Positions 18,874 through 26,184 of a stretch of DNA of 64,000 nt are shown in pieces. The translations under genes and the position numbers were made by a program. Origin of the DNA: Mycobacterium gallinarum (GTDB lineage Bacteria; Actinomycetota; Actinomycetes; Mycobacteriales; Mycobacteriaceae); NCBI RefSeq assembly GCF_010726765.1, contig NZ_AP022601.1, forward strand, positions 5,332,001-5,396,000, given 5' to 3'. The notes beneath the pieces are model-generated. The model ran no database searches. It was not told where the DNA came from and was given only the letters and a program-made list of their open reading frames with translations. Position 1 is the first letter of the stretch, and the number at the start of each line of letters is the position of its first letter.

Positions 18874-19694
18874 TGAGTGGTCCGTTGACTGTCGCCGTCG
18901 TTGTCCTGGTCGCGCTGCTCGTCGCCGTGGTGATCGCGTCACTGCGCGTCGTCAAGGAGTACGAACGCGGTGTGGGCTTCCGCCTCGGCCGGTTACGTGG
19001 ACCGCTGGGACCGGGAATCGTCGTCGTTCTGCCCGGCGTCGACAAGCTCGTGCGCGTCGATCTGCGCACGGTGACGTTGACCATCCCGCCCCAAGAGGTC
19101 ATCACGCGCGACAACGTCACGGCGCGCGTCAATGCCGTCGTCCTTTTCCGGGTTACCGATCCGACGAAATCCGTGATGGCGGTGGAGAACTTCGCGGTCG
19201 CCACCTCTCAGATCGCCCAGACCACGCTGCGGTCGGTGGTCGGACGTGCCGACCTCGACACGCTGCTGGCCCACCGCGCCGATCTCAACGAGGACCTGGC
19301 CGCGTCCATCGCGAGCCAGACCGAACCCTGGGGGGTCAAGGTCGAGGTCGTCGAGATCAAGGACGTCGAGATTCCCGAGATGATGCAGCGGGCGATGGCC
19401 CGCGAGGCCGAGGCCGAGCGCGAGCGTCGCGCCAAGGTGATCAGCGCGCACGGCGAATTGCAGGCATCCGCGGAGTTACGCGATGCCGCAATAACACTCA
19501 GTGAGAGTCCGGCGTCGCTGCAGCTGCGCTATCTGCAGACCCTGCTGGAACTCGGCGCCGACCAGAACTCGACTGTCGTTTTCCCGATTCCGATGGATAT
19601 CGTCCGCCCGTTCCTCGAGGGCGGCAATTCGACGAACGACGCAGGCGGTGGTGACGCCGTCCCCCACATCAGGAGGGTGAGATCCGATGACTAG
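18873..19694 (+). CDS. SPFH/slipin (stomatin-like) membrane protein
   Basis: Stomatin-like protein of 273 residues. An N-terminal membrane hairpin (about 5-25) is followed by RVVKEYERGVGFRLGRLRG, the opening of the SPFH domain. Then come PPQEVITRDNVTARVNAVV, QTTLRSVVGRADLDTLL, and the helical end with EVVEIKDVEIPEMMQRAMAREAEAERERRAKV. Such proteins oligomerise at membranes and organise or protect membrane protein complexes. Here it is the third gene of the nor operon, so a link with the reductase is inferred. The ATG overlaps the upstream TGA by three bases. Confidence 0.9.
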   Translation: MSGPLTVAVVVLVALLVAVVIASLRVVKEYERGVGFRLGRLRGPLGPGIVVVLPGVDKLVRVDLRTVTLTIPPQEVITRDNVTARVNAVVLFRVTDPTKSVMAVENFAVATSQIAQTTLRSVVGRADLDTLLAHRADLNEDLAASIASQTEPWGVKVEVVEIKDVEIPEMMQRAMAREAEAERERRAKVISAHGELQASAELRDAAITLSESPASLQLRYLQTLLELGADQNSTVVFPIPMDIVRPFLEGGNSTNDAGGGDAVPHIRRVRSDD

Positions 19695-20016
19695 CGCAGC
19701 ACCTGATCCTGGCATCACCGCGCCGGGCGGTGACGACGTCGACGCTCCCGAGGTCGGCCGCCCCGTCGTTCTCGAACCCACGCCGCCTGGAATGTGGCGG
19801 GCGCTGCTGGGGATGGCGGTCGCCGTACTGGCACCGATGCTGGGTTTCCTCGTCGGCGGCGTCTTCGGTGCCGGCACGATAGGCGAATCGGTCGATCCGA
19901 TGTTCATCTCGCTGTTCGTCGGCATCGTGATCGGCGGGATCGGACTGCTGATCGCGTTGTCCGGCGGGGCCCTGTTGTGGCGGCACTTCCATCGAGAGGA
20001 TGAGGCCGAGTTCTGA
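19687..20016 (+). CDS. Two-helix membrane protein, last gene of the nor operon
   Basis: Protein of 109 residues with no recognised family. A proline-rich cytoplasmic start (residues 1-37) leads into two hydrophobic helices (about 40-62 and 75-97), and it ends in the charged RHFHREDEAEF. The ATG overlaps the end of the SPFH gene by eight bases; GGAGGGTGAGATCCG lies just upstream and contains a good ribosome-binding site. It is probably co-transcribed with norB. SPFH proteins are often paired with a small membrane partner (NfeD-type), but I see no NfeD motif here. Confidence 0.72.
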   Translation: MTSAAPDPGITAPGGDDVDAPEVGRPVVLEPTPPGMWRALLGMAVAVLAPMLGFLVGGVFGAGTIGESVDPMFISLFVGIVIGGIGLLIALSGGALLWRHFHREDEAEF

Positions 20017-20315
20017 TCCGTCGGTCACGCGGTGCGCCGCCCCGCCCGATCGCTCCGCTGCGTCGAGCATGTTGCCGATTCGTGGCTCAGGCACGAATTT
20101 GACGAATGTCACACCATTAGCTGATCTTTAACCCAGGCCACTATTTACGGCCTGCGCCACGTGGTCGGGCGTACTGAGAAATTCACTGGTCTGGCCTTTG
20201 TGAGCTGTGATTTTACGGCTAGGAGGGCGTCGCGGCCCATCTCGGTTATCGGAACGACAAGCCATCTAGGTGGTTGCTGAACGCGCTCGGGCGTGTCGGG
20301 TAGGGTGCACGCCCG
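20017..20315 (+). promoter_or_regulatory. Non-coding leader of the secreted peptidase-like gene, candidate promoters
   Basis: About 300 bases without a credible gene. A TTGACG at 20099 is followed 17 bases later by a weak TGATCT. A clear mycobacterial-type TAGGGT (-10) sits at 20301-20306, ten bases before the ATG at 20316, which would give a transcript with almost no leader. Secreted wall-hydrolase genes in actinobacteria often carry a c-di-AMP riboswitch here; I could not fit its conserved segments. Confidence 0.4.
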
Positions 20316-20933
20316 ATGGGAAGACACGCATTAGCCAAAACGCGGCAACGGTCGCTGACGTCCGTGGCTGCGGGCGTCGTCTCTGCCGCGGCATTGTTGG
20401 GTGTCGGGGCAGACAGTTATCCGCAGCTCAGTGACGATGCCTCGTGCTGCACAGCGGTCGCGGCTTCGACACCGGCGCTGGTAGCGGTGGGCCCGATCGG
20501 TCCCGAACCGGCCCGCTTGGCCGTGTCGCCCACATTGCCCCCCAGCGTTGCGCGGGAGACCGGACTCCAGGTCAAAACCATTTTGGCGGCACGCTCGGTC
20601 AGCGCAGAATTTCCCGAGATTCTCGACATCGGCGGAGTCCGGTCGGATCCCTTGAAATGGCATCCGCACGGATTGGCGATCGACGTGATGATCCCGAACG
20701 CTCGCTCGGCTGCCGGGACAGCGCTCGGGGACAGTGTGCTCGCGTACGTCCTGAAGAACGCGGAGCGCTTCGGCGTGAATCACGTCATCTGGAGGCAGAC
20801 CATCTACCAGCCCAACGGCTCGAAAAGAGCGATGTCGGACGCCGGCTCAGACACAGCCAACCATTTCGACCATGTTCACATCGCCACGGATGGCGGCGGA
20901 TATCCCCGGGATGGCCAGACCTACCTCCGCTGA
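20316..20933 (+). CDS. Secreted protein with a peptidase-like (ARB_07466/M15-like) C-terminal domain
   Basis: Exported protein of 205 residues. The N-terminus has basic residues (KTRQRSL) and a hydrophobic stretch ending around residue 32, fitting a signal peptide. After a low-complexity linker, the C-terminal domain (about 80-205) has DPLKWHPHGLAIDVMIPN and DTANHFDHVHIAT. This H-x6-D plus H-x-x-H-x-H arrangement matches zinc-binding D,D-peptidase-like domains found on actinobacterial resuscitation-type cell-wall proteins. A role in peptidoglycan hydrolysis or binding outside the membrane is likely but unproven; several mycobacterial members are annotated only as conserved secreted proteins. 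Confidence 0.75.
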   Translation: MGRHALAKTRQRSLTSVAAGVVSAAALLGVGADSYPQLSDDASCCTAVAASTPALVAVGPIGPEPARLAVSPTLPPSVARETGLQVKTILAARSVSAEFPEILDIGGVRSDPLKWHPHGLAIDVMIPNARSAAGTALGDSVLAYVLKNAERFGVNHVIWRQTIYQPNGSKRAMSDAGSDTANHFDHVHIATDGGGYPRDGQTYLR

Positions 20934-20978
20934 TACGCGGTCTGACGCCTGCCCAGCGGAGGGGTACAACGGAGACAT

Positions 20979-21194
20979 ATGAAATATGCGCTCGGTGCCC
21001 TCTATCTGGCGGGGTGGCTCACCACCACGTTCCTGCTGCTGCGCAGCGGTGCGTTCGCCGACGAGAGTCGCCGCAAGCACCGCGCGATCGCCGGGGTGGT
21101 CGGCGCGGTGTGCGCGTTCGCGCTGGCGGCGGTGTGGCCGATTTCCGGCTGGATACTGCCGTTCCTGCGCAACGCGATGGACGGCGACGGCTGA
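20979..21194 (+). CDS. Small two-helix membrane protein
   Basis: Protein of 71 residues, function unknown. Two hydrophobic helices (about 4-21 and 36-60) flank a charged loop ADESRRKHRAIAG. A GGAGGGGTACAACGGAGAC stretch upstream supplies a ribosome-binding site for the ATG at 20979. It lies between the secreted protein and the convergent hemerythrin gene, whose stop is four bases away. Confidence 0.6.
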   Translation: MKYALGALYLAGWLTTTFLLLRSGAFADESRRKHRAIAGVVGAVCAFALAAVWPISGWILPFLRNAMDGDG

Positions 21195-21198
21195 TCGT

Positions 21199-21723
21199 TC
21201 AGGAGTGCTTGGCGATGTAGTCGTCGGCGTCCTTGTCGCGGTTGTCGACGTTGATCGTCGTCTCGCGATCGGCATAGAGCCGCAGCCACTGCATCGCCAA
21301 TTCGTGCCGGAGCTCAAGGGAGGCACTCTTGATGAAGTCCGGCATCGCCTCGCGCTCTTCCTCGTCGAGGTGTTCGCCGTTCTCCTTGCGGGCCTCGAAA
21401 ACGGCGTCGAACCACTCCTTGGTGCCCGTCTTGTGTTGGCGTGAGCGACGAATCGCGTCGCGGATCGAGTTGTGGTCGGTGATGGCGTCCTCGGTTTCGT
21501 CTTCCGGGTCGCCTTCGGGATTGCCGCGGTCCTCGCTGCCGCCGTGCTTGAGCAGCGCCGGGTAGAACACGGCCTCCTCGACTTCGGCGTGGACGTCGAG
21601 GCGGGCGCCGAGGGCGTCCCAGATCGCGGCGAGCTCGGCGTCGGACTTCGCGTCGTCCAACAGGAAGAATTGACGACGAAACCAGTCGTGGTCGGCGTAG
21701 ATCAGATCGATGATGTCTGCCAT
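21199..21723 (-). CDS. Hemerythrin HHE-domain protein
   Basis: Di-iron hemerythrin-like protein of 174 residues. Helix motifs carry the expected ligands: YADHDWFRRQFF (residues 9-20), LDVHAEVEEAVFYPALLKHG (about 42-61), AITDHNSIRDAIRR and ENGEHLDEEEREAMPDF. Mycobacterial hemerythrin-like proteins bind oxygen or nitric oxide, or act in oxidative and nitrosative stress. It is 5 kb from the NO reductase, so a shared NO response is possible but not shown. It is the last gene of a run of minus-strand genes starting near 24567; the gap to the sucrase-ferredoxin gene is 13 bases, so co-transcription is possible. Confidence 0.88.
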   Translation of the reverse strand: MADIIDLIYADHDWFRRQFFLLDDAKSDAELAAIWDALGARLDVHAEVEEAVFYPALLKHGGSEDRGNPEGDPEDETEDAITDHNSIRDAIRRSRQHKTGTKEWFDAVFEARKENGEHLDEEEREAMPDFIKSASLELRHELAMQWLRLYADRETTINVDNRDKDADDYIAKHS

Positions 21724-21736
21724 GCAAACAGCCTCC

Positions 21737-22621
21737 TCAGTGCGTCGACATTGACACTAGTTCGAACGTGCGCACCGAGCCCGGAACCGAGGCGCGACAC
21801 ATGGACAGCAGCGGCTCCGACATCTTCTCCGCGAGAACGACATTCACGGAGCCCGAGTCCGTGCGGAGCTCGACGCGGATTTGGTGCTCGGCGTGTTCGA
21901 CGTTCAACGGTGACAGAGCGTCGATGCGGTCCTCGCCCAGGGATTCGCGCGCGAAATACTGTGCGGCTTGCACCGGGTGGGGCAGGGATGTGCGTCCGCG
22001 CAGATATCTGTGGTCCAGCCGACCGTCGAGATATTTGGACACCAGAGCGGCGGAGTCGGTCGAGTCGACACGCCCGTAGCACAGGCCCTCGGGCAGGATC
22101 AGCATGGTGGCGGCGAACCGGTCGCCGCCCAAGTGTGAACATTCCCAGGTGAATTCGGGGTATTCGGCCGCGATGGCCGACGCCGCGCTGCGTCCGCGCA
22201 CGGCGCAACACTGGTCGTGTTTGCCGTGCGCGCAGACCGCGACAAGTGGACCGTCGACCCGTTCACCGTCGGAGCCGTCCAGAGCGATGTCCAGGTACCC
22301 GCGAGCGTCGTCGACCTCTCCGCCGTAGAGCGCCTCGCTGCCCTCGTCGCATTGCGCGATGAACCATCGCCAGCGCGGCGTCGCGTCTCGGCGTCCCGGC
22401 CGGCGTATCGCGGTGACCCGCAGGCCCTCGGTTTCGATGCGGCGGCAGATGCTGCGCCCCAGTTCGCGGTCGATGAGGGAGGGGGAGTCGAGGAAGGCCG
22501 ATTGGCCCCAGCCGCCGGACAGTTCGAGCATCGCCCAGGCCCGTCCGGCACCGGCCGTGCCGTAGATGGGGTCGTTGCGCGCCAGCGATTGGTCGCTGCA
22601 CGGCGTGCGCTTTGGGCTCAT
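21737..22621 (-). CDS. Sucrase/ferredoxin-like family protein (thioredoxin-like fold)
   Basis: Protein of 294 residues of the Suc_Fer-like family. Recognisable parts are the N-terminal CSDQSLARNDPIYGTAG and LLELSGGWG-like WAMLELSGGWGQSAF, the central cysteine motif VCAHGKHDQCCAVRGR (about 128-143), and WECSHLGGDRFAATMLILPEG. The cysteines could hold a 2Fe-2S cluster as in thioredoxin-like ferredoxins. Its ATG lies two bases after the stop of the JmjC gene, so the two are coupled. An electron-transfer partner for the neighbouring oxygenase is an attractive inference, though JmjC enzymes normally use 2-oxoglutarate and need no external reductant. Confidence 0.85.
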   Translation of the reverse strand: MSPKRTPCSDQSLARNDPIYGTAGAGRAWAMLELSGGWGQSAFLDSPSLIDRELGRSICRRIETEGLRVTAIRRPGRRDATPRWRWFIAQCDEGSEALYGGEVDDARGYLDIALDGSDGERVDGPLVAVCAHGKHDQCCAVRGRSAASAIAAEYPEFTWECSHLGGDRFAATMLILPEGLCYGRVDSTDSAALVSKYLDGRLDHRYLRGRTSLPHPVQAAQYFARESLGEDRIDALSPLNVEHAEHQIRVELRTDSGSVNVVLAEKMSEPLLSMCRASVPGSVRTFELVSMSTH

Positions 22622-22623
22622 CC

Positions 22624-23841
22624 TTAGGTTGTACCGTCCTCGACCGCGACCACGACGGCCTCGCGCAACAGTCGGCGAATGAGCACCGTCGAGTCGGCGT
22701 GGTCAAGGCCCGGAAGTGTTTGCGCGTCCGCGACAAGTCCGTGTTGCATCGCCTCGAGCGCCGTGGCGCACGAGTCGGGAAATGTGATGGTCCGGTCCGG
22801 CAGTCGTAGGCGCACCTGATCGCCTAGGTGCTCGAGCGTGCCGATCAGTCCGTGGCGCCAGTGGACTCGCTTGGCGCCGGCGGTGGCCATGGCGTCCAGG
22901 GTGGCCAGGGGCCGTACGGCGACGGGCCGGGTCCGTTGCGCGTGACGATCCGACAACTTCGCGGCTGTCTTGTCGCTGAGGTCGGCGGCCCGGTCCCGTA
23001 CGGCGTCGGCGAGCTGTGCCATCACTTTGCTTGTCGTCGAGGCCATTTCGCTGCGATCGGTGGCGTCGATGCCCATGGGTAGAGATTTTCGGAACTCTTC
23101 GTCGGTGGCGAGCGTGTCGACGACCGCGCGGGCGACGTCGAAGTAGGTCAACGCCGATACGCCGATCGTCAGGTGGATGGACGTGGTGTCCTCGGAGCGG
23201 GCGGAGTGCACCCAACCGCGAGGGAGGTAGAGCGCGTCACCCGGATTCAGGACGGTGTCGATGGTCGGGGTTTCGCGGCTGCGGGCGGTGACGGCGTCGC
23301 GGTGGTCGGTCCACGGTTGCGAGTCCAGGGGGTGCTGGTGCACGGGTTCGTGCACGGTCCAGCGCTTCTGGCCGGAGGCTTGGAGGACGAACACGTCATG
23401 GACGTCGTAGTGGGGCTCGAATCCCTGTGCGTTCGGCGGGGTGATGTAGGCGTTGGCCTGCACGGGATGACCCAGGTCGTCGGTGAGGCCGCGCACGAAA
23501 TCGATCAGCGGGGGCCACAGTCGGTGCAACCCCTGAAGGACGATGGTCGAACCGGCGGCGAATTCGGCGAGCACCTTGGCCGAGTCGACCTGGTCGGGCA
23601 TCTCGGCGCCGAAGCCGGCCGGTCCGGTGTAGCAGCTACGAGCCAGCACGTCGCCGGTCTTGGCCATCCGGATGAAGGGTGCGCGGACCCCGCGCTCAGC
23701 GATCAGCTCGTCAACCGCGGTGGGTGAGAGGAGATCGCTGAAGTCGCGGGGTAGCGCGGTGCTGCGACTGAGCAGGGGTTTGCGGCCCCAGTATTCGGTG
23801 GCGAAAACATCGGTATCAGTTGCCACGCACCGGCTCAGCAT
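22624..23841 (-). CDS. JmjC/cupin-type 2-oxoglutarate oxygenase
   Basis: Fe(II)/2-oxoglutarate oxygenase of the bacterial JmjC (Cupin_4) family, 405 residues from the ATG at 23841 (a GTG at 23868 would overlap the peptide gene). The iron site is visible as GFEPHYDVHDVFVLQASGQKRW (H-x-D near residue 145) with the distal histidine in LYLPRGWVHSA. The C-terminal half (about 240-405) is a helical and winged-helix-like region as in ribosomal oxygenases. These enzymes hydroxylate Arg, His, Asn or Asp in proteins. It sits directly behind a small repeat peptide gene, which makes that peptide a candidate substrate; a ribosomal protein target is the alternative. Confidence 0.85.
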   Translation of the reverse strand: MLSRCVATDTDVFATEYWGRKPLLSRSTALPRDFSDLLSPTAVDELIAERGVRAPFIRMAKTGDVLARSCYTGPAGFGAEMPDQVDSAKVLAEFAAGSTIVLQGLHRLWPPLIDFVRGLTDDLGHPVQANAYITPPNAQGFEPHYDVHDVFVLQASGQKRWTVHEPVHQHPLDSQPWTDHRDAVTARSRETPTIDTVLNPGDALYLPRGWVHSARSEDTTSIHLTIGVSALTYFDVARAVVDTLATDEEFRKSLPMGIDATDRSEMASTTSKVMAQLADAVRDRAADLSDKTAAKLSDRHAQRTRPVAVRPLATLDAMATAGAKRVHWRHGLIGTLEHLGDQVRLRLPDRTITFPDSCATALEAMQHGLVADAQTLPGLDHADSTVLIRRLLREAVVVAVEDGTT

Positions 23842-23848
23842 GCTGACC

Positions 23849-24043
23849 TCAGGCGGTTCCGTCGGCACCGCCGTCGTGACCCTCGGGGTTCGAGCCGCCG
23901 TCGGCCGTTCCCTCGCCGCTCTTGTCCTCGTCCGCGGTTCCGTCGGCGCCGCCGTCGTGGCCTTCGGGGTTGGAGCCGCCGTCGGCGGTACCTTCTCCGC
24001 CGCCGCCGCCTGCTGTCGTCATGTCGTCATCGTCGAGTGCCAT
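23849..24043 (-). CDS. Small Gly/Asp-rich peptide with two identical 22-residue repeats
   Basis: A 64-residue acidic peptide with an Asp-rich start (MALDDDDMTTAGGGGG) and two identical 22-residue repeats at residues 16-37 and 43-64. Each begins GEGTADGGSNPEG and ends HDGGADGTA, and a five-residue spacer DEDKS separates them. The DNA copies differ at synonymous sites, so selection has kept the protein repeat. AAAGGAAA just upstream of the ATG at 24043 serves as ribosome-binding site. The stop is eight bases before the JmjC start. Short, cysteine-free, repetitive and next to an oxygenase, it looks like a substrate or RiPP-type precursor; the function is unknown. Confidence 0.68.
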   Translation of the reverse strand: MALDDDDMTTAGGGGGEGTADGGSNPEGHDGGADGTADEDKSGEGTADGGSNPEGHDGGADGTA

Positions 24044-24156
24044 GATGTTTCCTTTCTTTGGCTGATCACGCACATCGGGTGTTCACCCGCCACGCGCTGC
24101 CCAAACGCGGTAACGGCGCCGATTTTCGGCGTCGATATCGGGCGGGTGGCGTGAGC

Positions 24157-24567
24157 CTAGACGGTGTCCCGCGCGTCGCTCGTGTCAGAAGTGTGAGTGA
24201 GATGACCATCAGGTTCGACGTGCACGGTGCCGTCCTCATGGGCGCCCGGCAGGTCGGGCATCTCGTGGCGATTGCCTGTCGAGCGTCGTCGGAGAAACCA
24301 CACCAGTACGCCCGCCGACGTCGCCCCGGCCGCGATCACCGTCGGCCACGCCAAGACCTGGGCGAGCCAGACGCGCCGCTGGACCTTGACGATCCGCTGT
24401 TCTGCGTGCCGAAGCCGGGTCAACTTGTTCATGCCTGCCGGGATGCCCAGGACGGACCCGTGGAAAACCAGCGGGGGTCGCAGCAAGGACCGTTGGACGC
24501 TGGACCAGGCGACGCGGACTGGAGCCACTATCCGAGTTGCCAAGCTCACAGCGACTGTGTCGCTCAA
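24157..24567 (-). CDS. Small membrane protein, function unknown
   Basis: Reading frame of up to 136 residues. It has one clear membrane helix (VLAWPTVIAAGATSAGVLVWF) followed by basic RRRSTGNRH and an acidic, His-rich tail. The long version uses a TTG at 24567 without a good ribosome site; an ATG at 24432 (MNKLTRLRHAEQ) gives 91 residues and keeps the helix. It lies 113 bases upstream of the repeat-peptide gene on the same strand. The tail is rich in Asp, His and Thr, somewhat like the peptide, but no repeat is shared. Confidence 0.45.
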   Translation of the reverse strand: MSDTVAVSLATRIVAPVRVAWSSVQRSLLRPPLVFHGSVLGIPAGMNKLTRLRHAEQRIVKVQRRVWLAQVLAWPTVIAAGATSAGVLVWFLRRRSTGNRHEMPDLPGAHEDGTVHVEPDGHLTHTSDTSDARDTV

Positions 24568-24777
24568 GTACTACGGCTCGCCCCATCATCAGCGACAGCG
24601 TCGCTCTGAGCCTGGCAACTCGATAGTCGACCGGACTCGGCGGAGACGGCGTTGCCCCGCAGGCACGGTTCTGGCTCGTACGCACGTTCGGGCGCGCCTG
24701 TTTGCGGGGTGCGCGGACCTTGCCAGAAGACGGTGCGCCGGCCCAGTGCGGTGGTGAAGACAAGTTGAGAGCGGCTC

Positions 24778-25452
24778 ATGATGGAACCCATGGACAGAAG
24801 ACGGATGAAGCTGGCGATGCGTGCCCTCGGGGCGGTGCTGGGCGTGGCACTGCTGATGTGCGGACCGACGGCAGGAGTTGCGCAGGCGGCCGTGGCGGCG
24901 CCGGCGGGAGATGTCATCGCCCTCGGCGACCCGCATGCACTCGGGGTGGTCGATCTGTACGTGGATCCGATGTGCCCCTTCAGCGGGAAGATGGTCCAAG
25001 AGCAGGGCGAGGAAATCGGTCAACGCCTCGAGGACGGCAGGCTTCGCGTCAACCTTCGATTCGTGGACTTCCTCGACAAGTACTCGGCCAGCAAGACTTA
25101 CGACATTCGCGCGACCTATGCGACCTTCGTGGTGGCTGACCAATCGCGATCGAGCGAGATCACGTGGCGCTACGTCCAGCAGATCTTTTCGGCCGAGCAA
25201 CAGCCGCAGGAGGGAGGGCCCACGGATCTCGACAACAATCAACTCGCCGGCCTGGCCAACCGCGTCGGCGCACCACCGCCGGCTCAAGACCTGATCAGGC
25301 TCGGGCTGCCGATCGGTTTTGACGCCCACGCCATCACTGCCAACAACCTCGCACTCCTGCGCCAGTTCCCCGAGCCCGGCGTTCCGACCATCGTGATCAA
25401 TGGTGGACCTGTTGATGGCAACTCGGACTGGCTCCACCAACTACCGGGCTGA
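24778..25452 (+). CDS. Secreted DsbA/thioredoxin-fold protein with a single-cysteine CPFS site
   Basis: Exported protein of 224 residues. The N-terminus is basic, with a hydrophobic stretch ending GVAQAAVAAP near residue 40, a good signal peptide with Ala-x-Ala cleavage. The DsbA-like domain begins VVDLYVDPMCPFSGKMVQEQ. The usual CxxC is CPFS, so only one catalytic cysteine remains, as in several mycobacterial DsbA-like secreted proteins. A cis-proline region is in EPGVPTIVINGGP. It may act as a thiol chaperone or reductant outside the membrane. Several in-frame ATGs exist (24778, 24781, 24790). A decayed partial copy lies at 42808-42993. Confidence 0.8.
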   Translation: MMEPMDRRRMKLAMRALGAVLGVALLMCGPTAGVAQAAVAAPAGDVIALGDPHALGVVDLYVDPMCPFSGKMVQEQGEEIGQRLEDGRLRVNLRFVDFLDKYSASKTYDIRATYATFVVADQSRSSEITWRYVQQIFSAEQQPQEGGPTDLDNNQLAGLANRVGAPPPAQDLIRLGLPIGFDAHAITANNLALLRQFPEPGVPTIVINGGPVDGNSDWLHQLPG

Positions 25453-25497
25453 CACCTGCGCCATGTTGCAACCTTGCTCAGCGGGCGAGCAGCAAGC

Positions 25498-25515
25498 GGT
25501 AGCACATGTGCTACC
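25498..25515 (+). promoter_or_regulatory. Perfect 18-bp palindrome, likely VapB operator
   Basis: GGTAGCACATGTGCTACC reads the same on both strands and ends nine bases before the antitoxin ATG. VapB-type antitoxins bind such palindromes with their toxin and repress their own operon. The GTAGCA/TGCTAC half-sites also occur before the second VapBC pair at 47207. Confidence 0.7.
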
Positions 25516-25523
25516 ATCCGACT

Positions 25524-25772
25524 ATGGAGGCTGTTGGTCTGCGCGAATTGCGCCAGAATGCGTCCGAACTCGTGCGTCGGGTGGAGGAGGGTGAGGAGAT
25601 CGTCATCACCGTCGCCGGCAGGCCTGGCGCCCGGCTCGTACCCGCCGCGCCCCGCACCTGGCGCCGATGGGACGACGTGGCGGAGCTATTCACCGGACCC
25701 GAAGACCCGGCCTGGGCCGCCGACCGCGAGGAACTGGCCGACGACATTCGGGATCCGTGGGCGAACGCGTGA
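25524..25772 (+). CDS. vapB: VapB/Phd-type antitoxin
   Basis: Antitoxin of 82 residues. The N-terminal Phd/YefM-type DNA-binding part is VGLRELRQNASELVRRVEEGEEIVITVAGRPGARLVPA. A flexible acidic C-terminus (DDVAELFTGPEDPAWAADREEL) should wrap the toxin. The ATG at 25524 is chosen because the upstream operator palindrome would otherwise be coding. It overlaps vapC through GTGA and should neutralise it and, with it, repress the promoter at 25498. Confidence 0.87.
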   Translation: MEAVGLRELRQNASELVRRVEEGEEIVITVAGRPGARLVPAAPRTWRRWDDVAELFTGPEDPAWAADREELADDIRDPWANA

Positions 25773-26149
25773 GAGCGATTCTCGACACCAGCGTCGTCAT
25801 CGCTTCCGATGTTCTTCCGCTTGAAGGCGAGCTAGCCGTCAGTGCTATCACGTTGGCTGAACTACATTTCGGCGTGCTCGTCGCGAAGGGCCGTAATGTC
25901 CGCGCGGAACGACTTCGTCGGCTGCTGCTGCTTCAACGGACGTTCGATGCCGTTCCGGTGGACGACGCCGTGGCTTCGAGCTACGGACATCTGGCTGCGG
26001 CGGTTGTCGAGGCTGGACGTCGGCCCCGAGCTCGATCCATGGACTTATTGATCGCGGCTACTGCACACGCCCTTTCGGCGCGGCTCTACACCCGCAACGT
26101 CGCAGACTTCGTCGGCCTCGACAACCTCGTCGAGGTTGTCGAGGTCTGA
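25769..26149 (+). CDS. vapC: VapC toxin, PIN-domain ribonuclease
   Basis: PIN-domain endoribonuclease of 126 residues starting at the GTG that overlaps vapB. The four acidic positions are visible: ILDTSVVIA (first Asp), ITLAELHFGVL (Glu), RSMDLLIAATA (Asp) and LYTRNVADFVGL (Asp). VapC toxins cut specific tRNAs or rRNA and stop growth when the antitoxin is lost. The pair sits at the edge of the jet/toxin accessory region. Confidence 0.9.
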   Translation: MRAILDTSVVIASDVLPLEGELAVSAITLAELHFGVLVAKGRNVRAERLRRLLLLQRTFDAVPVDDAVASSYGHLAAAVVEAGRRPRARSMDLLIAATAHALSARLYTRNVADFVGLDNLVEVVEV

Positions 26150-26184
26150 CCGGCGATTCGGCGTGCGAAAGACCACGTCCAACT

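Noticed and set aside
20100..20315. Possible c-di-AMP (ydaO-type) riboswitch before the secreted peptidase-like gene
   Set aside because: I could not align the conserved internal segments of that riboswitch; a simple TAGGGT promoter close to the ATG explains the region.
22624..23841. JmjC protein as an ordinary ribosomal oxygenase (YcfD-like)
   Set aside because: Not excluded, but the coupled repeat peptide and sucrase-ferredoxin gene make a dedicated substrate more likely, so I did not adopt the ribosomal name.
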